Shown: positions 1 to 11,789, counted from the stretch's first letter. The stretch is 64,000 nt of DNA from Excoecaria cochinchinensis (GCA_947683425.1 CANTUQ010000083.1:372001-436000); one strand, 5' to 3'. Notes: generated by a model from the sequence alone, not told the origin. Made by a program: numbers and translations.

Positions 1-515
1 AATTTCCGTCGGGAAATGTGTGTTTGCTTGTAGTGAAAACTCCTCTTGCTCCCTTTCCCTTCAAAAGATATACTGAAATTTCCTTTGAATTTGATGAACA
101 AAGTCAAGTTGAGATCAAGAAAAACAGTATCTTGTTGAATTCACATGATAAACTAAAAATATATATATAAATATATAAATATATTTTTTCTTTTTCTTTT
201 TTTTTTAGAGAAAGAATAAAGAGACAAATAGAAGAACTACCCAACACTTGAATATTTTAGTAGCTTACTTGCTTAAAATTCGCAAAATAAATATTACTAA
301 TTTTGATAAGCTACTAATCCCAAATAAAATTATAAGGGCAGTTTCTCTAAATTTTCTTTCCTCAAACTCAAGCTTACTAAAACATTAAGTCTATCTTACT
401 CCTTTGACAATTAAAGTATAATTTATTCACACAATTCCTTGAAACTCAATCACCCAAAATTCTCCAAAAGCAAACCCCACATTTCTAGAGTGGCCAGCTC
501 TCCCGCAAAAATAAG
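1..515. other. AT-rich stretch without recognised gene
   Basis: I see no coding region, RNA gene or transposon terminus here. It is AT-rich with short T and A runs, and ends where an LTR-like sequence begins at about 516. Confidence 0.5.
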
Positions 516-1620
516 TATAGACACCGGGTCTTGAGTCAGTTCAGATCAGAGTTATCCGATAAAGATATCGGTACCCGTTTCTAAGCAAATGGATGAAGGT
601 TGTAAATTTTTACCCTTAGAATTCACAAGATTAAAGATTTTCGGCAACGAAAATTTTTTGTGCATTGAGAGGAGCTTTTTAATTGAAAAATTAGTTTTAG
701 GTTGACCAACGGGCTACGTGGCCCGTCGCTCGCATGAACGGCGCCCATCGCTCGCACTTGAGGGACACCTGTCCTTCGCGCGAGCGACACCCATCGCTCA
801 CGCTTGGGGCTCCCGCCCCTCGAGTGAGCGACGCCGGTCGCTCAAGCGTGACGGGCCTGTCCCTCGCGCGAGCGGCGCCTGTTGCTCGCTCCTGTCCCCC
901 TTGTAATTGTCCACCACTCAAAAGACCAGGGCTGCCCCTGCGACCAACTCCCATCGGTACACCGAGTGACGCCCGTCGGTCGGTGATCTGCGGCGGTTTG
1001 CGGGGATTTCCAAAGAGGATTTTGCTGGATTTTATAAATATTTTCCAAAATCAATGGATTCTGATTTGATTTCCCAAATCTTCTCCAAATATTTCCAAAT
1101 ATATGATTTGATTTGATTTGTTTTCCAAATATTCTCCAAAATCAAGTGGTTTTGATTTGATTTTATAAATCTTTTTCAAATTCAAATTTAAAATTTAAAT
1201 TATTTTGAATCCTTTTTCTTAGCCTATAAATAGCAAGTTATGATTCATTTTTAAGGGTTGGAAAATTTTTCAGAAAAAGGTTAGAAAAATCTCGAAAGAA
1301 TTTCCAAAAGGTTTTCTTCTTTATTTCATCAAAATTTCGTTAAATCTTTTCAAAAAATAAGGAAGAACCCGAGAAAGCGAAATTGATTCATTTTTGCTCG
1401 ATCTATCCTTTAAACATTCACGATTGTTACGAAAAATCTAGTAAGAAAAATCAATTTTCTTCTCTTGATTTAATTTTGAAAAAATAACAATTTCGTGGTA
1501 GAAAATTTCCTCAAAATTGTACGTCATCAGTTGATCCTTGTAGAATTCAAGGGAAAAAAGCGACACAACATTCGCCTTCAGAAGATAATATTTCGAGGAC
1601 CATATGCCTAGTTGGTTTAG
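516..1620 (+). mobile_element. Element A: probable 5' LTR (Tat/Ogre-like)
   Basis: The start (TATAGACACCGGG) matches the start of the better-defined element B LTRs (TGTAGACACCGG at 10244) with a change at the second base. A GC-rich block rich in GACGGG/CGCTCGC motifs (about 705-1000) is followed by AT-rich DNA, a TATA box and a leader-like segment, the order expected for U3-R-U5. The 3' end and a primer site cannot be located, so the right boundary is approximate. No matching 3' LTR of A is visible in the window. Confidence 0.5.
1224..1233 (+). promoter_or_regulatory. TATA box of element A LTR
   Basis: CTATAAATAG is a textbook plant TATA box within the LTR-like segment, followed by an AT-rich leader. 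It is the likely Pol II promoter of element A. Confidence 0.5.
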
Positions 1621-1639
1621 GGGTTCTGTCGACTACCTT

Positions 1640-2121
1640 ATGAGAGGGTTCTGATTGAGTAACCAAAATCAAAATCAAGTGCAATTAACGGGCATTGCGA
1701 ACAATTTTCAGAAATGGCCCCACCAAGAGAGCCCAACGCAACCCGTGCACTTATTATTGATGAGATGAATATCAGATCACAGAAGAAGCCTGGATATAAC
1801 AACGTGCCCCCGCCCATGTTCATTATTGGGTCTAGTTTACCGGAATGGTATGTGTTGAAGGATTTGTATAGAGCCTTGAGGGGGCAAGTGAAGAAGGGAT
1901 TCTTGTGGAAACAGTAGATTGTTGGTCCACTAATACAGTGGAAATGAAGATAATAACCTTGACGACAAAGAGTCTGCTGACCCGTAGGGTTCAGATAAGG
2001 AAATGAAAAAGGATGATGAGAAGAAGATTGGAGCAGTGACCCAGAGTGAAAGGGTAGTTCCGAAGGTTGAGAAGCCACAAGACCCCATGGCAGTTCACAA
2101 GGAGAAGGAGCCGGAGGAAGA
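1640..2121 (+). pseudogene. Element A: decayed gag-pol linker
   Basis: Broken reading frames carry a charged linker (about 2030-2120, rich in K, E and P) of the kind that precedes the protease in Tat-type elements, and a Pro-rich piece at about 1795-1830. The gag body is absent, so A appears to have an internal deletion between its LTR and the protease. This is inferred mainly from position and composition. Confidence 0.3.
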
Positions 2122-2647
2122 TTCGATAATGAAGCAGTTGAAAAGGCTCAAATTTCGATATGGGATCAATTGAGACAGTCTCCTTTGCATAGGCAGAAGT
2201 TGGTGGAAGTCTTATGCGAATCTACAGTGGCAACTACCATCTCCCCCATGGAATTGTTGGATATAGTGAAGGGAAGTGCTGGTGAGAACCCGGTGTACTC
2301 AAGTGCTGACTTGTCGGCCGAGGGCCGTAACCACAGCCGTCCCTTGTACATAAGGGCCCAAATTAATGAGAAGCACATTGCCTGTGTCATAGTGGACGAC
2401 GATTCCTCTATAAATGTCTGCCCTTTGGTGGCAATGGCGGCATTTGAGGTATCGGATGACATGCTAAGCAAGTCTGACCTTACAATCACGACCTACAATA
2501 ACTCCCGAAGATAGGCATCGGGGACATTCAAGGCAATGGTCAAGACTGGGCCAATTGAGATAGAAGTGGAGTTTGTAGTGCTCCCCATTTCGGCCAATTT
2601 TTTGGCATTATTGGGTAGGCCATGGTTTCATAAGCTTGGAGGGATCT
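2122..2647 (+). pseudogene. Element A: retropepsin-like protease, N-terminal part (interrupted)
   Basis: The frame reads KAQISIWDQLRQSPLHR, the conserved block upstream of plant Tat/Ogre proteases, then VDDDSSINVCP. The family active site is normally DDGSS, so Gly has become Asp by one G-to-A change and the enzyme should be inactive. A TAG at 2512 also interrupts the frame (CAG to TAG fits). Near the end, LGRPWFHKLGGI matches the C-terminal flap region and is cut at GGI by the LTR of element B. The same frame resumes at 13070 (PSTLHQMIKIPHEG), which proves that B inserted here. Confidence 0.85.
2643..2647 (+). repeat. Left target-site duplication of element B
   Basis: GATCT here pairs with GGTCC at 13067-13071. 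Both are one change from GATCC, the sequence needed to restore the protease reading frame across the insertion, so this is a decayed 5-bp duplication. Confidence 0.75.
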
Positions 2648-3745
2648 TTTAGATACCGGGTCATAAGTCAGCCTAGATCGAAGTTACCCAATGATGATAA
2701 TTGTCTTCACAAGCGAAAAACATTGAAATTGATGGTTTCCTTGAAAAATTTGCAATTTAGAATGAAAAATAAAAAAAAATAATATTAAAAATATTTTAAA
2801 AAATAGTTTTAAAAATGATATTTGAAAATTTTGGTGTTTTGTAGTCATATTTAAAATTTAAAATATATATATATATATATAAAATTTTCGGCGAGTGTCG
2901 GGCGCGCGCGGGCGCCAGCGCGGGCGATGCACAGGGCGTCGCTCGCGATCTGCGCGTGGCTGACGCCCGTCGAGCGCGCCGACGGGCATTGATCGCCCAT
3001 CCGCGCCCAGATCTGCCGAAATTGTCCATTTTTCGCCCGGATTTCATTTTTCTCCTATTTTTGACCTTTTTTCACCCAAATTTCGGGATTTTGAATATTT
3101 TCTTCCATTTTTACACCAAAAATAAAGGGAATTAATTAAAAATCTGATTTTCTTCCATAAATAATGATTTTTTCCTTTTTTCTCATTTTAAGTTGGATTT
3201 TGAAGTGGGAATTAGGGGGAATTAGGGGAGACATCAAATTTTCATCTTTTCTTTGGCTCATTTTCTCCAAGAAATCTCTCTACACTTTTTGTACATCTAT
3301 TTTCTCCAAATAAAATTCTAAGATTAAAAAAATTCAATTTTTTAATCTAAAATTTTTCTTGAGACAAAGAAAATCATTCTTTGTTCTTGAAATTGGAATT
3401 TTTCACCAACAATTTTTTTGTGACAAAAGAAATAATTTTTTCTATTTTCGTTCTTGAAACTTGATTTTATTTTCTCTTTTTAACAATTTTTCATCAATAA
3501 TAACTCTTGAGACAAAGAGATCAATTCTTTGTTCTTAAAAATTTATTTTCTTCCATTTTTTTTAATCAATTTTTTCTCTTGGATTAAAATTCCAATTTTT
3601 ATCATTTTCTTTTTATTTCTATTTTGCGAATCAAAGCAAGGAAAATTAATCAATATTCATCATTAATAAAATCCGAAATCTGAGGGTAAACATTTTAGGC
3701 CCAATCCTTTAATTTTATTTCTTTTTAATTTATTTGTTTATATCT

Positions 3746-3754
3746 AATTATTAA
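3746..3754 (+). other. Empty MULE target site in 5' LTR
   Basis: AATTATTAA is present once here. The matching site in the 3' LTR holds a 437-bp MULE flanked by two copies of this 9-mer. Confidence 0.85.
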
Positions 3755-3869
3755 CCATGTAGATCTTTACATTTATTTTGTTTTTATTTATTTCATGTGT
3801 TTTTGTATATAGATCTAATATCTTAATATTTTTTACTCCATTTTAATTAATTTGTTATTCTTCATTTCA

Positions 3870-3947
<78 letters not shown>
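3870..3947 (+). repeat. (ATT)n microsatellite in LTR
   Basis: About 26 perfect ATT repeats, also present but shorter at the matching place of the 3' LTR (11915-11972). The related LTR at the right window edge has expanded versions. Confidence 0.97.
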
Positions 3948-5058
3948 TGTTTTTTTTAATATGTTAATCAATTTATTTTAATATGTTATTTAATTGACTT
4001 GTCGTATATAATGCATGTTTGATTTATTCTAATCTATAATTTATTGTTTTATGCGTTTAATTAATTTTTTTGGTTTAATCACTAACATAAATTTTATTTG
4101 TCTTTGTTTTTTTGGTTTCAAATCCTTATTTTTTCTTGTTTGAGCATCCATGCAAACGAAGGAGGAGATTCGGGATTTGATCATTTTATTGTACATGTTA
4201 ATTTTCCTTGGTTTATTTTTGATTTATTTGTTATATAATTGTTAAATGAAATAGTTTTTATGCACGCTTAATTAAAAAAATCACACAAAAATATTTTTAT
4301 AAAATAAATTGATTTTTTTCCTAATAAAATGGGACCAATGTCCTAGTTTTTTATCCAAATACATTGTCACCATCAAAATTATTTTATTTAATTATGCATG
4401 AGAGGACCAATGTCCTCATTCTCAATAAATACCCCGTTTTATACATGACGTTGTATTTTATTTACAATGGGGGTTGTATTCCGCCCCTAATTTTGTTGTA
4501 TTTTATTTTCATGTGCTTTATTTTATTTACCCTTTTATTTATCGCTTTCCTTGAATGACCAAACTCGCGCTCTAATTATTGCATCGAAATGTATGAGAAA
4601 AGGGATAAAAACTAAAATTCAAAACTTAATTATAAAATAACTAAGGTATGAATAAATGAGAAGTCCCGAACCATCTCTGGTCTTTGGGCTCAACGAGGCG
4701 AGAGGGCTATTCCGATATTTCATTAGAATGGAATCTCCAAGACATCTCTTGTGTCCCACCAAAAGACTTAAATTTACAATCCTAGGCTCTACGGAGTTAG
4801 AGGATCATTCCAGTGTTCTATTGGGATGATATCTCCAAGATCCTTTTGGCTTGCCCAAAATGGATATTATGCGCCGTCTTAGGCTCACCGAGGCTAGACA
4901 ACCTGTCCCAATATTCTATTGGGTGGCGACTCCAAGAAACCTCCTTGTTGCCCAAAATAGACGCACTTGTAAACACCTTATAAGTTTTCATGAACCTCTC
5001 TCGAAAGCCCTAAAAGCGGGCCTTCAGGGCGTCCTACGGGGTTCGGCGCGCGTCACAG

Positions 5059-5076
5059 TGGCGACTCCGCTGGGGA
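5059..5076 (+). promoter_or_regulatory. Primer binding site, tRNA-Arg type
   Basis: TGGCGACTCCGCTGGGGA starts two bases after the LTR end. It is complementary to the 3' end of a plant tRNA-Arg whose acceptor stem ends CGGAGTCGCCA; Ogre-type elements are known to use tRNA-Arg. It fixes the plus-strand orientation of element B. Confidence 0.9.
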
Positions 5077-6005
5077 TATATGAGACTTCGATTCGAAAGT
5101 ACTTTGGTCAACAATTATAATTGAGTTTTAGTTTAAAATTTTTATCCCTTTTTGAAATTGCATATCAAATCATTAGAGCCTTAGAATTATGCTAGTTTGG
5201 TCCCCATTCTTAACCCCGGTGCGTTCCCGAAGCATGACCCTACGTTCACTCAATGTAGGAAAGTGTTAAGGATAATCACCAGCCCAAGCCTCGTACTATC
5301 AAGGTATATCAAATGGTGACTCGATCGGTAGTTACGCTCGTGATGAGCTAGACTCGTCGGTAGGGACCATACTTGGGTAACCCCAAAATATCATCACCCA
5401 TGACTAACGCTCATGTAATGGCAATAGATACTTCCCCTAGGTGACATGTACCTTAATACTATGCTTGCTATGTGGGCCGTTATATATTGAACAATGTCAA
5501 CCAAATTAAATGGTTCTTCATCAAAGGCTTTCATGCCCCGGTGGGCCCATCTTAATTTAGTTGAAATGTTTAAATACATAAAGGCCAAAACCCATATGTA
5601 TGCACATTAGATAAGAGATGTTATGCTGCCGATTTTCCACTGAGCACCATGCGCGTCCATCGGGTTCCCCGTTAACCCATGGATCAAGCCCACCTAGGAA
5701 AGAGACCACATTACCTCATGTGTGGGAGTAATAAGGTTGGAAGGATCTACTTGCTTGCATGTGATTGTAAATATTGCATAACTCACTATCATGTATTGTA
5801 TATGTCATTCATGCATCATTCTAACAATCTAATTTTTTCAGCCATCATAGATTCATCTAAGTGGACAAGAGGTTCCGACGGTCAGCTAGTAAGGATAAAT
5901 TTGCTTTTTGAGTTGCCAAAATTTGTGTCTGACTGAGATTTTGAGTCATCCTCATCAATCGATGAATCCTCTGTAGAACCACCAATGGTAGAAAAAATCG
6001 GAATA
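5077..6005 (+). other. Element B untranslated leader
   Basis: About 0.9 kb between primer site and gag. Short open frames exist, including one in the gag frame that stops at 5937, but none has gag-like composition. I see no promoter or RNA gene. Confidence 0.5.
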
Positions 6006-7403
6006 ATGACCACTCAAGACCTAGGTAGGAGGCTAGAGGACTTCGAAAGGAGAGTGCTAGACATGATGGGTGCCATGGCTAAAAGGATTGCCCATCCTCC
6101 TGCTCCACCAGCACCTGCGGCCCCACAACCACCTGTTGCTCCATAGCCACCAGCAGTCCCTCTTCGGGGGCAAGCCAAACCACCTGCTGGTGGGGAGGCT
6201 CCCTTCATTGGAGTTGCTGCCCGTCAACCAGTCAATGAACACAGGGCTGCCGCACCTATCGAGCCAAGAGGGGAAAGGGTCCCCAACCCCAATGATGATT
6301 TTGTCATGGAGGAAGAAGAAGACGAGCCAATAGTCCACTATGCTGTGAGGCCCAGGGCACCCAGTGGGGAAGACGAAGCCTTAAGGGGGATGAGACAGCA
6401 GATTGAGGCAATCATGCGCATGCTGTCAGCTGAAAAGGGGGTCAACCCAGAAGACAGAGATCTGGGGGATGAAGAGCTGCTGCCCCAAAGATTCAAGATG
6501 CCCGAGCTGCCGAAAATTGATGGCACCTTTGACCCATCCGCCCACGTCAAGCAGTACACCTTGGTCATGAAAGGCACAGGGTTGAGTAAAAAGCAGAAGG
6601 TAGAATATTTATGCCTTAGTCTGGTGGGCCCGGTAGTTGACTGGTACCACGAGTTGGATAGGAGGTCCAAGGAGGATTGGGACCTTTTGACCGAAGAATT
6701 CATGAAGCAGTATGACTGCAGCACCAGGATGGAGGTCACCCTAAAAGACCTTGAGCTCTTACAGCAAATGAGCGTTGAGTCATTCCATGAGTACCTCACC
6801 AAATGGAGGAACAGAGTCATGGAGATGAAGAGGAAGCCTGACACTGCAGACCAAATCAGGCTGTTTATCAGAAACTCATGCCCTTACTTAAAGGACTTGC
6901 TCAGTTTTAAGGGGCTCAAGGACTGGGAGTCGCTTAAGGATATCGCTATAGAGGCTATGGAAGCTTATCTGGCAAAAAAAGCAAGCCATAATAACTTTGC
7001 TGGGAAAGGCTTTGGGAGCCAGTCTGGGCACATACCGGGAGGTACCGGGAGCAGTAACGGCAGAAATGGCAAGACAGCAGAGGTCTCAGCCACCGGGGTA
7101 GAACAAGGCCAGAGGTACTTTTCTAATTTAGCCCACCCTTTATCCTGGGTGTTAAAGAGACTAATAAAAGAAGGGAAGCTGCAGCCCCTTCCTCCTAAGC
7201 CAGCCAAAACCCAAGGATAATCGGGTCATAGAGATGATGAGTATTGTGCTTTCCACCAGCACACGGGGCATATGACTGACCGGTGTGCGAGGCTAAGGCA
7301 TGAAATTCAGGACTTGATCGACAGCAAGCAGATCACAGATCCTGAAAAGAGAGAGAATAAGAAGAAGGCTGACTACAATGCAGTCCCTCCACCACGAGCA
7401 TAA
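6006..7403 (+). pseudogene. Element B gag (Retrotrans_gag family), two stops
   Basis: The start at 6006 gives MTTQDLGRRLEDFERRV, then a Pro/Ala-rich stretch and the gag capsid core (DPSAHVKQYTLVMKGTG; VVDWYHELDRRSKEDWDLL; SVESFHEYLTKWRNRVMEMK), typical of Tat-lineage gag. The C-terminus has an atypical zinc-knuckle-like motif, YCAFHQHTGHMTDRC. The frame runs 465 codons to TAA at 7401 and is broken only by TAG at 6144 (in PVAP-PP; CAG to TAG fits) and TAA at 7218 (CAA to TAA fits). The longest open piece is 6306-7220. Gag would form the particle that packages element RNA. It is the only gene of element B. Confidence 0.85.
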
Positions 7404-7980
7404 TCGTGTCTTTTGGTCCACTAGTGATATTGCTTTTAGATGCTTGATTCCTTTTATTTCAAGAACCTTTTATGTCATGGTTTATAGTTTGCAATAAAAT
7501 GAACAATTTTTGCTTATTTGTGTAGTGTTTCTAATGATTTCATTTAACATGATCACAATGCATTTACTTTGACATTGATTCAAATAATATGGCTGCAGTA
7601 ATCTCGGAACTTTGGGGAACCCAAACAAAATCTTGATAGCATCTAATATAACTCCTGAAGAGAGGAAGTTCTTGAGAGATATGAAAAAAAAGAGAGCCTT
7701 TGCTTGAACCTGGAAGGAAATGCCGACAATTGACGAGGATATTGTGGGGGCAATGCTGCTTCAATGTGCCGACATGACGATCAACAGAATTTCAAAAGCC
7801 AATCCTCATCCCCAACATCCCAGATGCACACAATATAACCAAGCAAAACAAAATTCCGATCAGCCCATTAGGGCCAAGCCTTGGAATTCCTTTCCTCACG
7901 ATCTTTTGAGATATGTACCCCAGAGCCAATCAAGACCAATCTTTAATCATATAAGACCAGCAGTGACCCTTGTGACTTAG
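7404..7980 (+). pseudogene. Element B: remnant of the region between protease and RT
   Basis: From about 7585 the sequence parallels element A at 13960-14085 (SENTKEILIASNVIPEER in A; NPNKILIASNITPEERK here). It shows that protease, G-patch and then everything from RT onward were deleted in B, leaving a short piece of the RT leader. A TGA at about 7706 matches the TGA at 14080 in A. The rest has no recognisable domain. Confidence 0.6.
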
Positions 7981-9254
7981 GAGGACAGCTCGTTCCCAAA
8001 AAAAAAAATGAAAAAACCATAGTCCTATCCTAAACCATAATGTTGTCCTATGCCATTTGAAGCCAAAATACAACTCCATCTCAACCATCAAAGGTTACTT
8101 CAGAAATTAAGCCACCTAAAGCCAACAAAAGGAAGACTTTCAAAGCCAAGAATCAAGCAAGAAACCTCACCATCTTAGTCAATTTGCACAAAGGTTGAGA
8201 ACAAGACTTTGGTGCTAAAAAGAATCATTAGTCAGAAAACGAAGACGGAAGCAAATTCAACCAACGCAAACGAATTGAAGAAAGTTCATGGCAAAGGCTC
8301 AAAAAAAAAATCGAGTGAAAATGTTCAATCATGAAAACCCGATAGGGCTGATTGATAACAGGAGTTTGATGCTTTCAGGATTTATCCCGAAATTAAATGA
8401 GGTCTTGTATATTTTGAGATTAATGCCAAAACAATGATCATGTTTAATGAAATCAAATTGAAACACATGCATCTATGCAATAATGTGATCAGAGCAGTTC
8501 ATTTGGTGTGATCAAAGTCATGTATCTGTCTACCCTTTGCTACTCTCGCCACTGAAGCGCTTCAGCCGACTCATCCTGCTATCAAGTTTGAAGACTCCTG
8601 AAAGATTTTCGGGCAATATCCTCAGCCTCATCAGTAAAAAAAAAAAGCCGTTAGAGTGAAAACCGTAACTGGCGCTCTAAGCAAAAATTAGGTAAAAGGA
8701 TAGGGTGAAAACCTAGAAATAGGCAGTCTATCCTTCAAAAAAAGAAAAAAAGAGCCATTAGAGTGAAAACCGTAACTGGCGCTCTAAGCAAAAATTAGGC
8801 AAAAGGATAAGGTGAAAACCTGAAAACAGGAAGTATGTCCTTCAGAAAAAAAAAGCCGCTGGATTGGGTTGGGTCCATTCCAGGCAAAAATAAGGCATAG
8901 GGTTATGTGAAAATCCGCAAAGATGCATCTCCCGCTAAGAAAAGCTAGTGTAAAAATCCACAAGAGATGCACTACCTTTAAATTATGACTACAGGTATCA
9001 GATGAGGATCTCGCAATCCCAAAGGGCATGAAATTCAAAAGCAGCTTAAAAGGCATCGCCCCTATTGCAAATTGTAGCTAGCTCGGCTGTCATCTCCAAG
9101 TCCACATAGATGAATTCTTACCTTACATTCCTGCATGACTCATGCATTTCACTTGCATGCTCACTATTTTTCCTGCATATTTTAGTTTTTCTATTTTGCA
9201 GAAAGAGAAATTTGATGCGGACACTGACAGAAGCCGAGTGACGACATCAATTCA
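7981..9254 (+). other. Element B non-coding 3' region with direct repeats
   Basis: No gene is seen. A unit of about 105 bp (8648-8752) is repeated at 8753-8855; both begin GCCRTTAGAGTGAAAACCGT. The block 8856-8990 matches element A at 17700-17830, which is the putative intron of A's antisense accessory ORF. The block 9120-9225 resembles A at 18690-18790. B therefore keeps only non-coding shreds of A's 3' accessory region. Confidence 0.65.
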
Positions 9255-10005
9255 GGCAAATTTAGAAGACCTTTGAGGAGGCAAATTCAGAAGACCTTTG
9301 AGGAGGTAAATCCCAAAGACCTTTGAGGAGGCAAATTTCGAAAACTTTTGAGGAGGCAAATTCAGAAGACCTTTGAGGAGGCAAATCCCGAAGACCTTTA
9401 AGGAAGCAAATTTCGAAGACCTTTGAGGATGTAAATCCCGAAGACCTTTGAGGAGGCAAATTTCGAAGACCTTTGAGGAGGCAAATTCAGAAGACCTTTG
9501 AGGAGGCAAATACAGAAGACCTTTGAGGAGGCAAATACAGAAGACCTTTGAGGAGGTAAATTTCGAAAACCTTTGAGGAGGTAAATTCCGAAGACCTTTG
9601 AGGAAGAAAATTCTGAAGACCTTTGAGGAGGCAAATTTCGAAGACCTTTGAGGAGGTAAATTTCGAAGACCTTTGAGGAGACAAATTCAGAAGACCTTTG
9701 AGGAGGTAAATCCCGAACACTTTTGAGGAGGCAAATTCAGAAGACCTTTGAGGAGGCAAATTTCGAAGACCTTTGGGGAGGCAAATTTAGAAGACCTTTG
9801 AGGAGGCAAATCCCGAAAACCTTTGAGGAGGCAAATTCAGAAGACCTTTGAGGAGGCAAATTTCGAAGACCTTTGAGGAGACAAATTTAGAAGAACTTTG
9901 AGGAGGCAAATCCCGAATACCTTTGAGGAGGCAGATTCCGAAGACTTTTGAGGAGGCAAATCTTGAAAGCCTTTGAGGAGGCGAAACCCGAAGACCTCTC
10001 AGGGG
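9255..10005 (+). repeat. 25-bp minisatellite, about 30 copies
   Basis: The unit contains GAAGACCTTTGAGGAGGCAA followed by a variable 5-base tail (ATTTC, ATTCA, ATCCC). Copies start at 9265, 9290, 9315 and so on with exact 25-base spacing, ending around 10000. It lies between the gag region and the polypurine tract. Variable 3' UTR minisatellites are known for Tat/Ogre elements and can seed genomic satellites. The open frames it creates on both strands are by-products of the period. Confidence 0.97.
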
Positions 10006-10229
10006 GCAACACCGCAGAAGGGTTAGCACGATGACGGCACTACCGCTCCACAGAGGGTTAGCACGATCACGACACTACCGCTTCAACAAACAATAGCACG
10101 CCTACAACATGGCAACAATCACCACCACAGACTCCCTATTTCGGAAAGACGGCTGCCTCAGGTATGTGTCTCTTTCCTTTCCTCTTTTGAGTTTAGGCTC
10201 ACCTATACACTAGTGTACTAGATTCCCCT

Positions 10230-10243
10230 AAACTGGGGGCAAC
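10230..10243 (+). promoter_or_regulatory. Polypurine tract of element B
   Basis: AAACTGGGGGCAAC lies directly before the 3' LTR start TGTAGACACCGG at 10244, the position of the plus-strand primer in LTR retrotransposons. Confidence 0.8.
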
Positions 10244-10444
10244 TGTAGACACCGGATCCTGAGTCAGCTTAGATCGAGTTACCCAATGATGATAATTGTC
10301 TTCACAGGCGAAAAACATTGAAATTGATGGTTTCTTTGCAAAATTTGCAATTTAGAATGAAAAAAAATATTATTAAAAATATTTTAAAAAATAGTTTTAA
10401 AAATGATATTTGAAAATTTTGGTGTTTTTTAGTCATATTTAAAA

Positions 10445-10491
<47 letters not shown>

Positions 10492-11352
10492 GGCGAGTGT
10501 CGGGCGCGCACAGACGCCAGCACGCAGCGTGGGCGACGCGCGTCGCTTGCGCTTGCCGCGCGCGATCTGCACGCGGCCGACGGGGGTCGATCGCCGATCC
10601 GCGCCCAGATCCGCCGAAATTGTCCATTTTTCGCCCGAATATCATTTTTCTCCTATTTTTGACCTTTTTTCACCTAAATTTTGGGATTTTGAATATTTTC
10701 TTTCATTTTTACACCCAAAATCAAGGGAATTAATTAAAAATCTGATTTTTTTCCATAAATAATGATTTTTTCCTTTTTTCTCATTTTAAGTTGGATTTTG
10801 AAGTGGGAATTAGGGGGAATTATGGGAGACATCAAATTTTCATCTTTTCTTTGGCTCTTCTTCTCCAAGAATTCTCTCCGCACTTTTTTTACATCCATTT
10901 TTTCCAAATAAAATTTTAAGATTAAAAAAATTCAATTTTTTAATCTAAAATTTTCCTTGAGAGAAAGAAAATCATTTTTTGTTCTTGAGATTGGAATTTT
11001 TCACCAACAATTTTTTTGTGAGAAAAAAAATAATTTTTTCTATTTTTGTTCTTGAAACTTTATTTTATTTTCTCTTTTTAACAATTTTTCATCAATAATA
11101 ATTCTTGAGATAAAGAGATCAATTCTTTGTTCTTAAGACTTTATTTTCTTCCATTTTTTTTAATCAATTTTTTCTCTTGGATTAAAATTCCAATTTTTAT
11201 CATTTTCTTTTTATTTCTATTTTGCGAATCAAAGCAAGGAAAATCAATCAATATTCATCATCAATAAAATTCAAAATCTGAGGGTAAACATTCTAGGCCT
11301 AATCCTTTAATTTTATTTCTTTTTTATTTATTTGTTTATATCTAATTATTAA

Positions 11353-11789
11353 GGGTTGATTTCACCCATGGTCACTCAACTTATCACTTATCGCGCAAAA
11401 GTAACCGACTTTTTTTTTCTTACTTAAATGTCACTGAACTTTTAACATTATTGCACAAAAGTCATGTTGATCGGAATCCGGTGACGACTCTTGCCGGATT
11501 GATAAGTTCAACAAATACTACATTTAAATTAATTTCACTCATGGTCACTAGACTTATAATTTATCTCGAAAAAGTAATTAACTTATTTTTTTTTCAACTT
11601 AAATGTTACTGAATTTTTAACATTTTTGCAAAAAAGTCATCAATCTGGCAAGGGTCGTCGCCGGATTCCGGTCAACATGACTTTTGTGCAATAATGTTAA
11701 AAGTTCAGTGACATTTAAGTAAGAAAAAAAAAGTCGGTTACTTTTGCGCGATAAGTGATAAGTTGAGTGACCATGAGTGAAATTAACCC
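11353..11789. mobile_element. Non-autonomous MULE (437 bp) inside the 3' LTR
   Basis: Terminal inverted repeats of about 150 bp (11353-11502 and 11639-11789; ends GGGTTGATTTCAC and GTGAAATTAACCC) are flanked by perfect 9-bp duplications AATTATTAA at 11344-11352 and 11790-11798. Long inverted repeats with 9-bp duplications define Mutator-like elements. The short middle (about 11525-11638) holds a third, more diverged copy of the terminal repeat in direct orientation. No transposase. Confidence 0.92.

Larger units (their letters stand above)
2648..5057 (+). repeat. Element B 5' LTR
   Basis: It is about 2.41 kb, beginning TTTAGATACCGGG (TG start decayed) and ending GCGTCACA next to the primer site. 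Order: AT-rich start, (TA)n at 2863-2880, GC-rich block 2890-3010, long AT-rich section, (ATT)n at 3870-3947, then a terminal part (about 4680-5000) built of degenerate repeats of about 80-95 bp, each carrying a short palindrome of the form CCAATATT-TATTGG. It aligns over its length with 10244-13066. The 3' copy is longer mainly because of a MULE insertion. Confidence 0.9.

Noticed and set aside
6014..6844. Minus-strand ORFs opposite gag
   Set aside because: Shadows of the plus-strand gag core and its Pro/Ala-rich part.
9255..10005. Regular short repeats resembling a CRISPR array
   Set aside because: Units are contiguous without unique spacers, and the sequence is a plant retrotransposon.
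9252..10029. Several minus-strand open frames of 65-90 codons with repeated PPQRSS/ASSKVF peptides
   Set aside because: They are produced by the 25-bp minisatellite, whose period is not a multiple of three so all frames stay open. No start context or domain.
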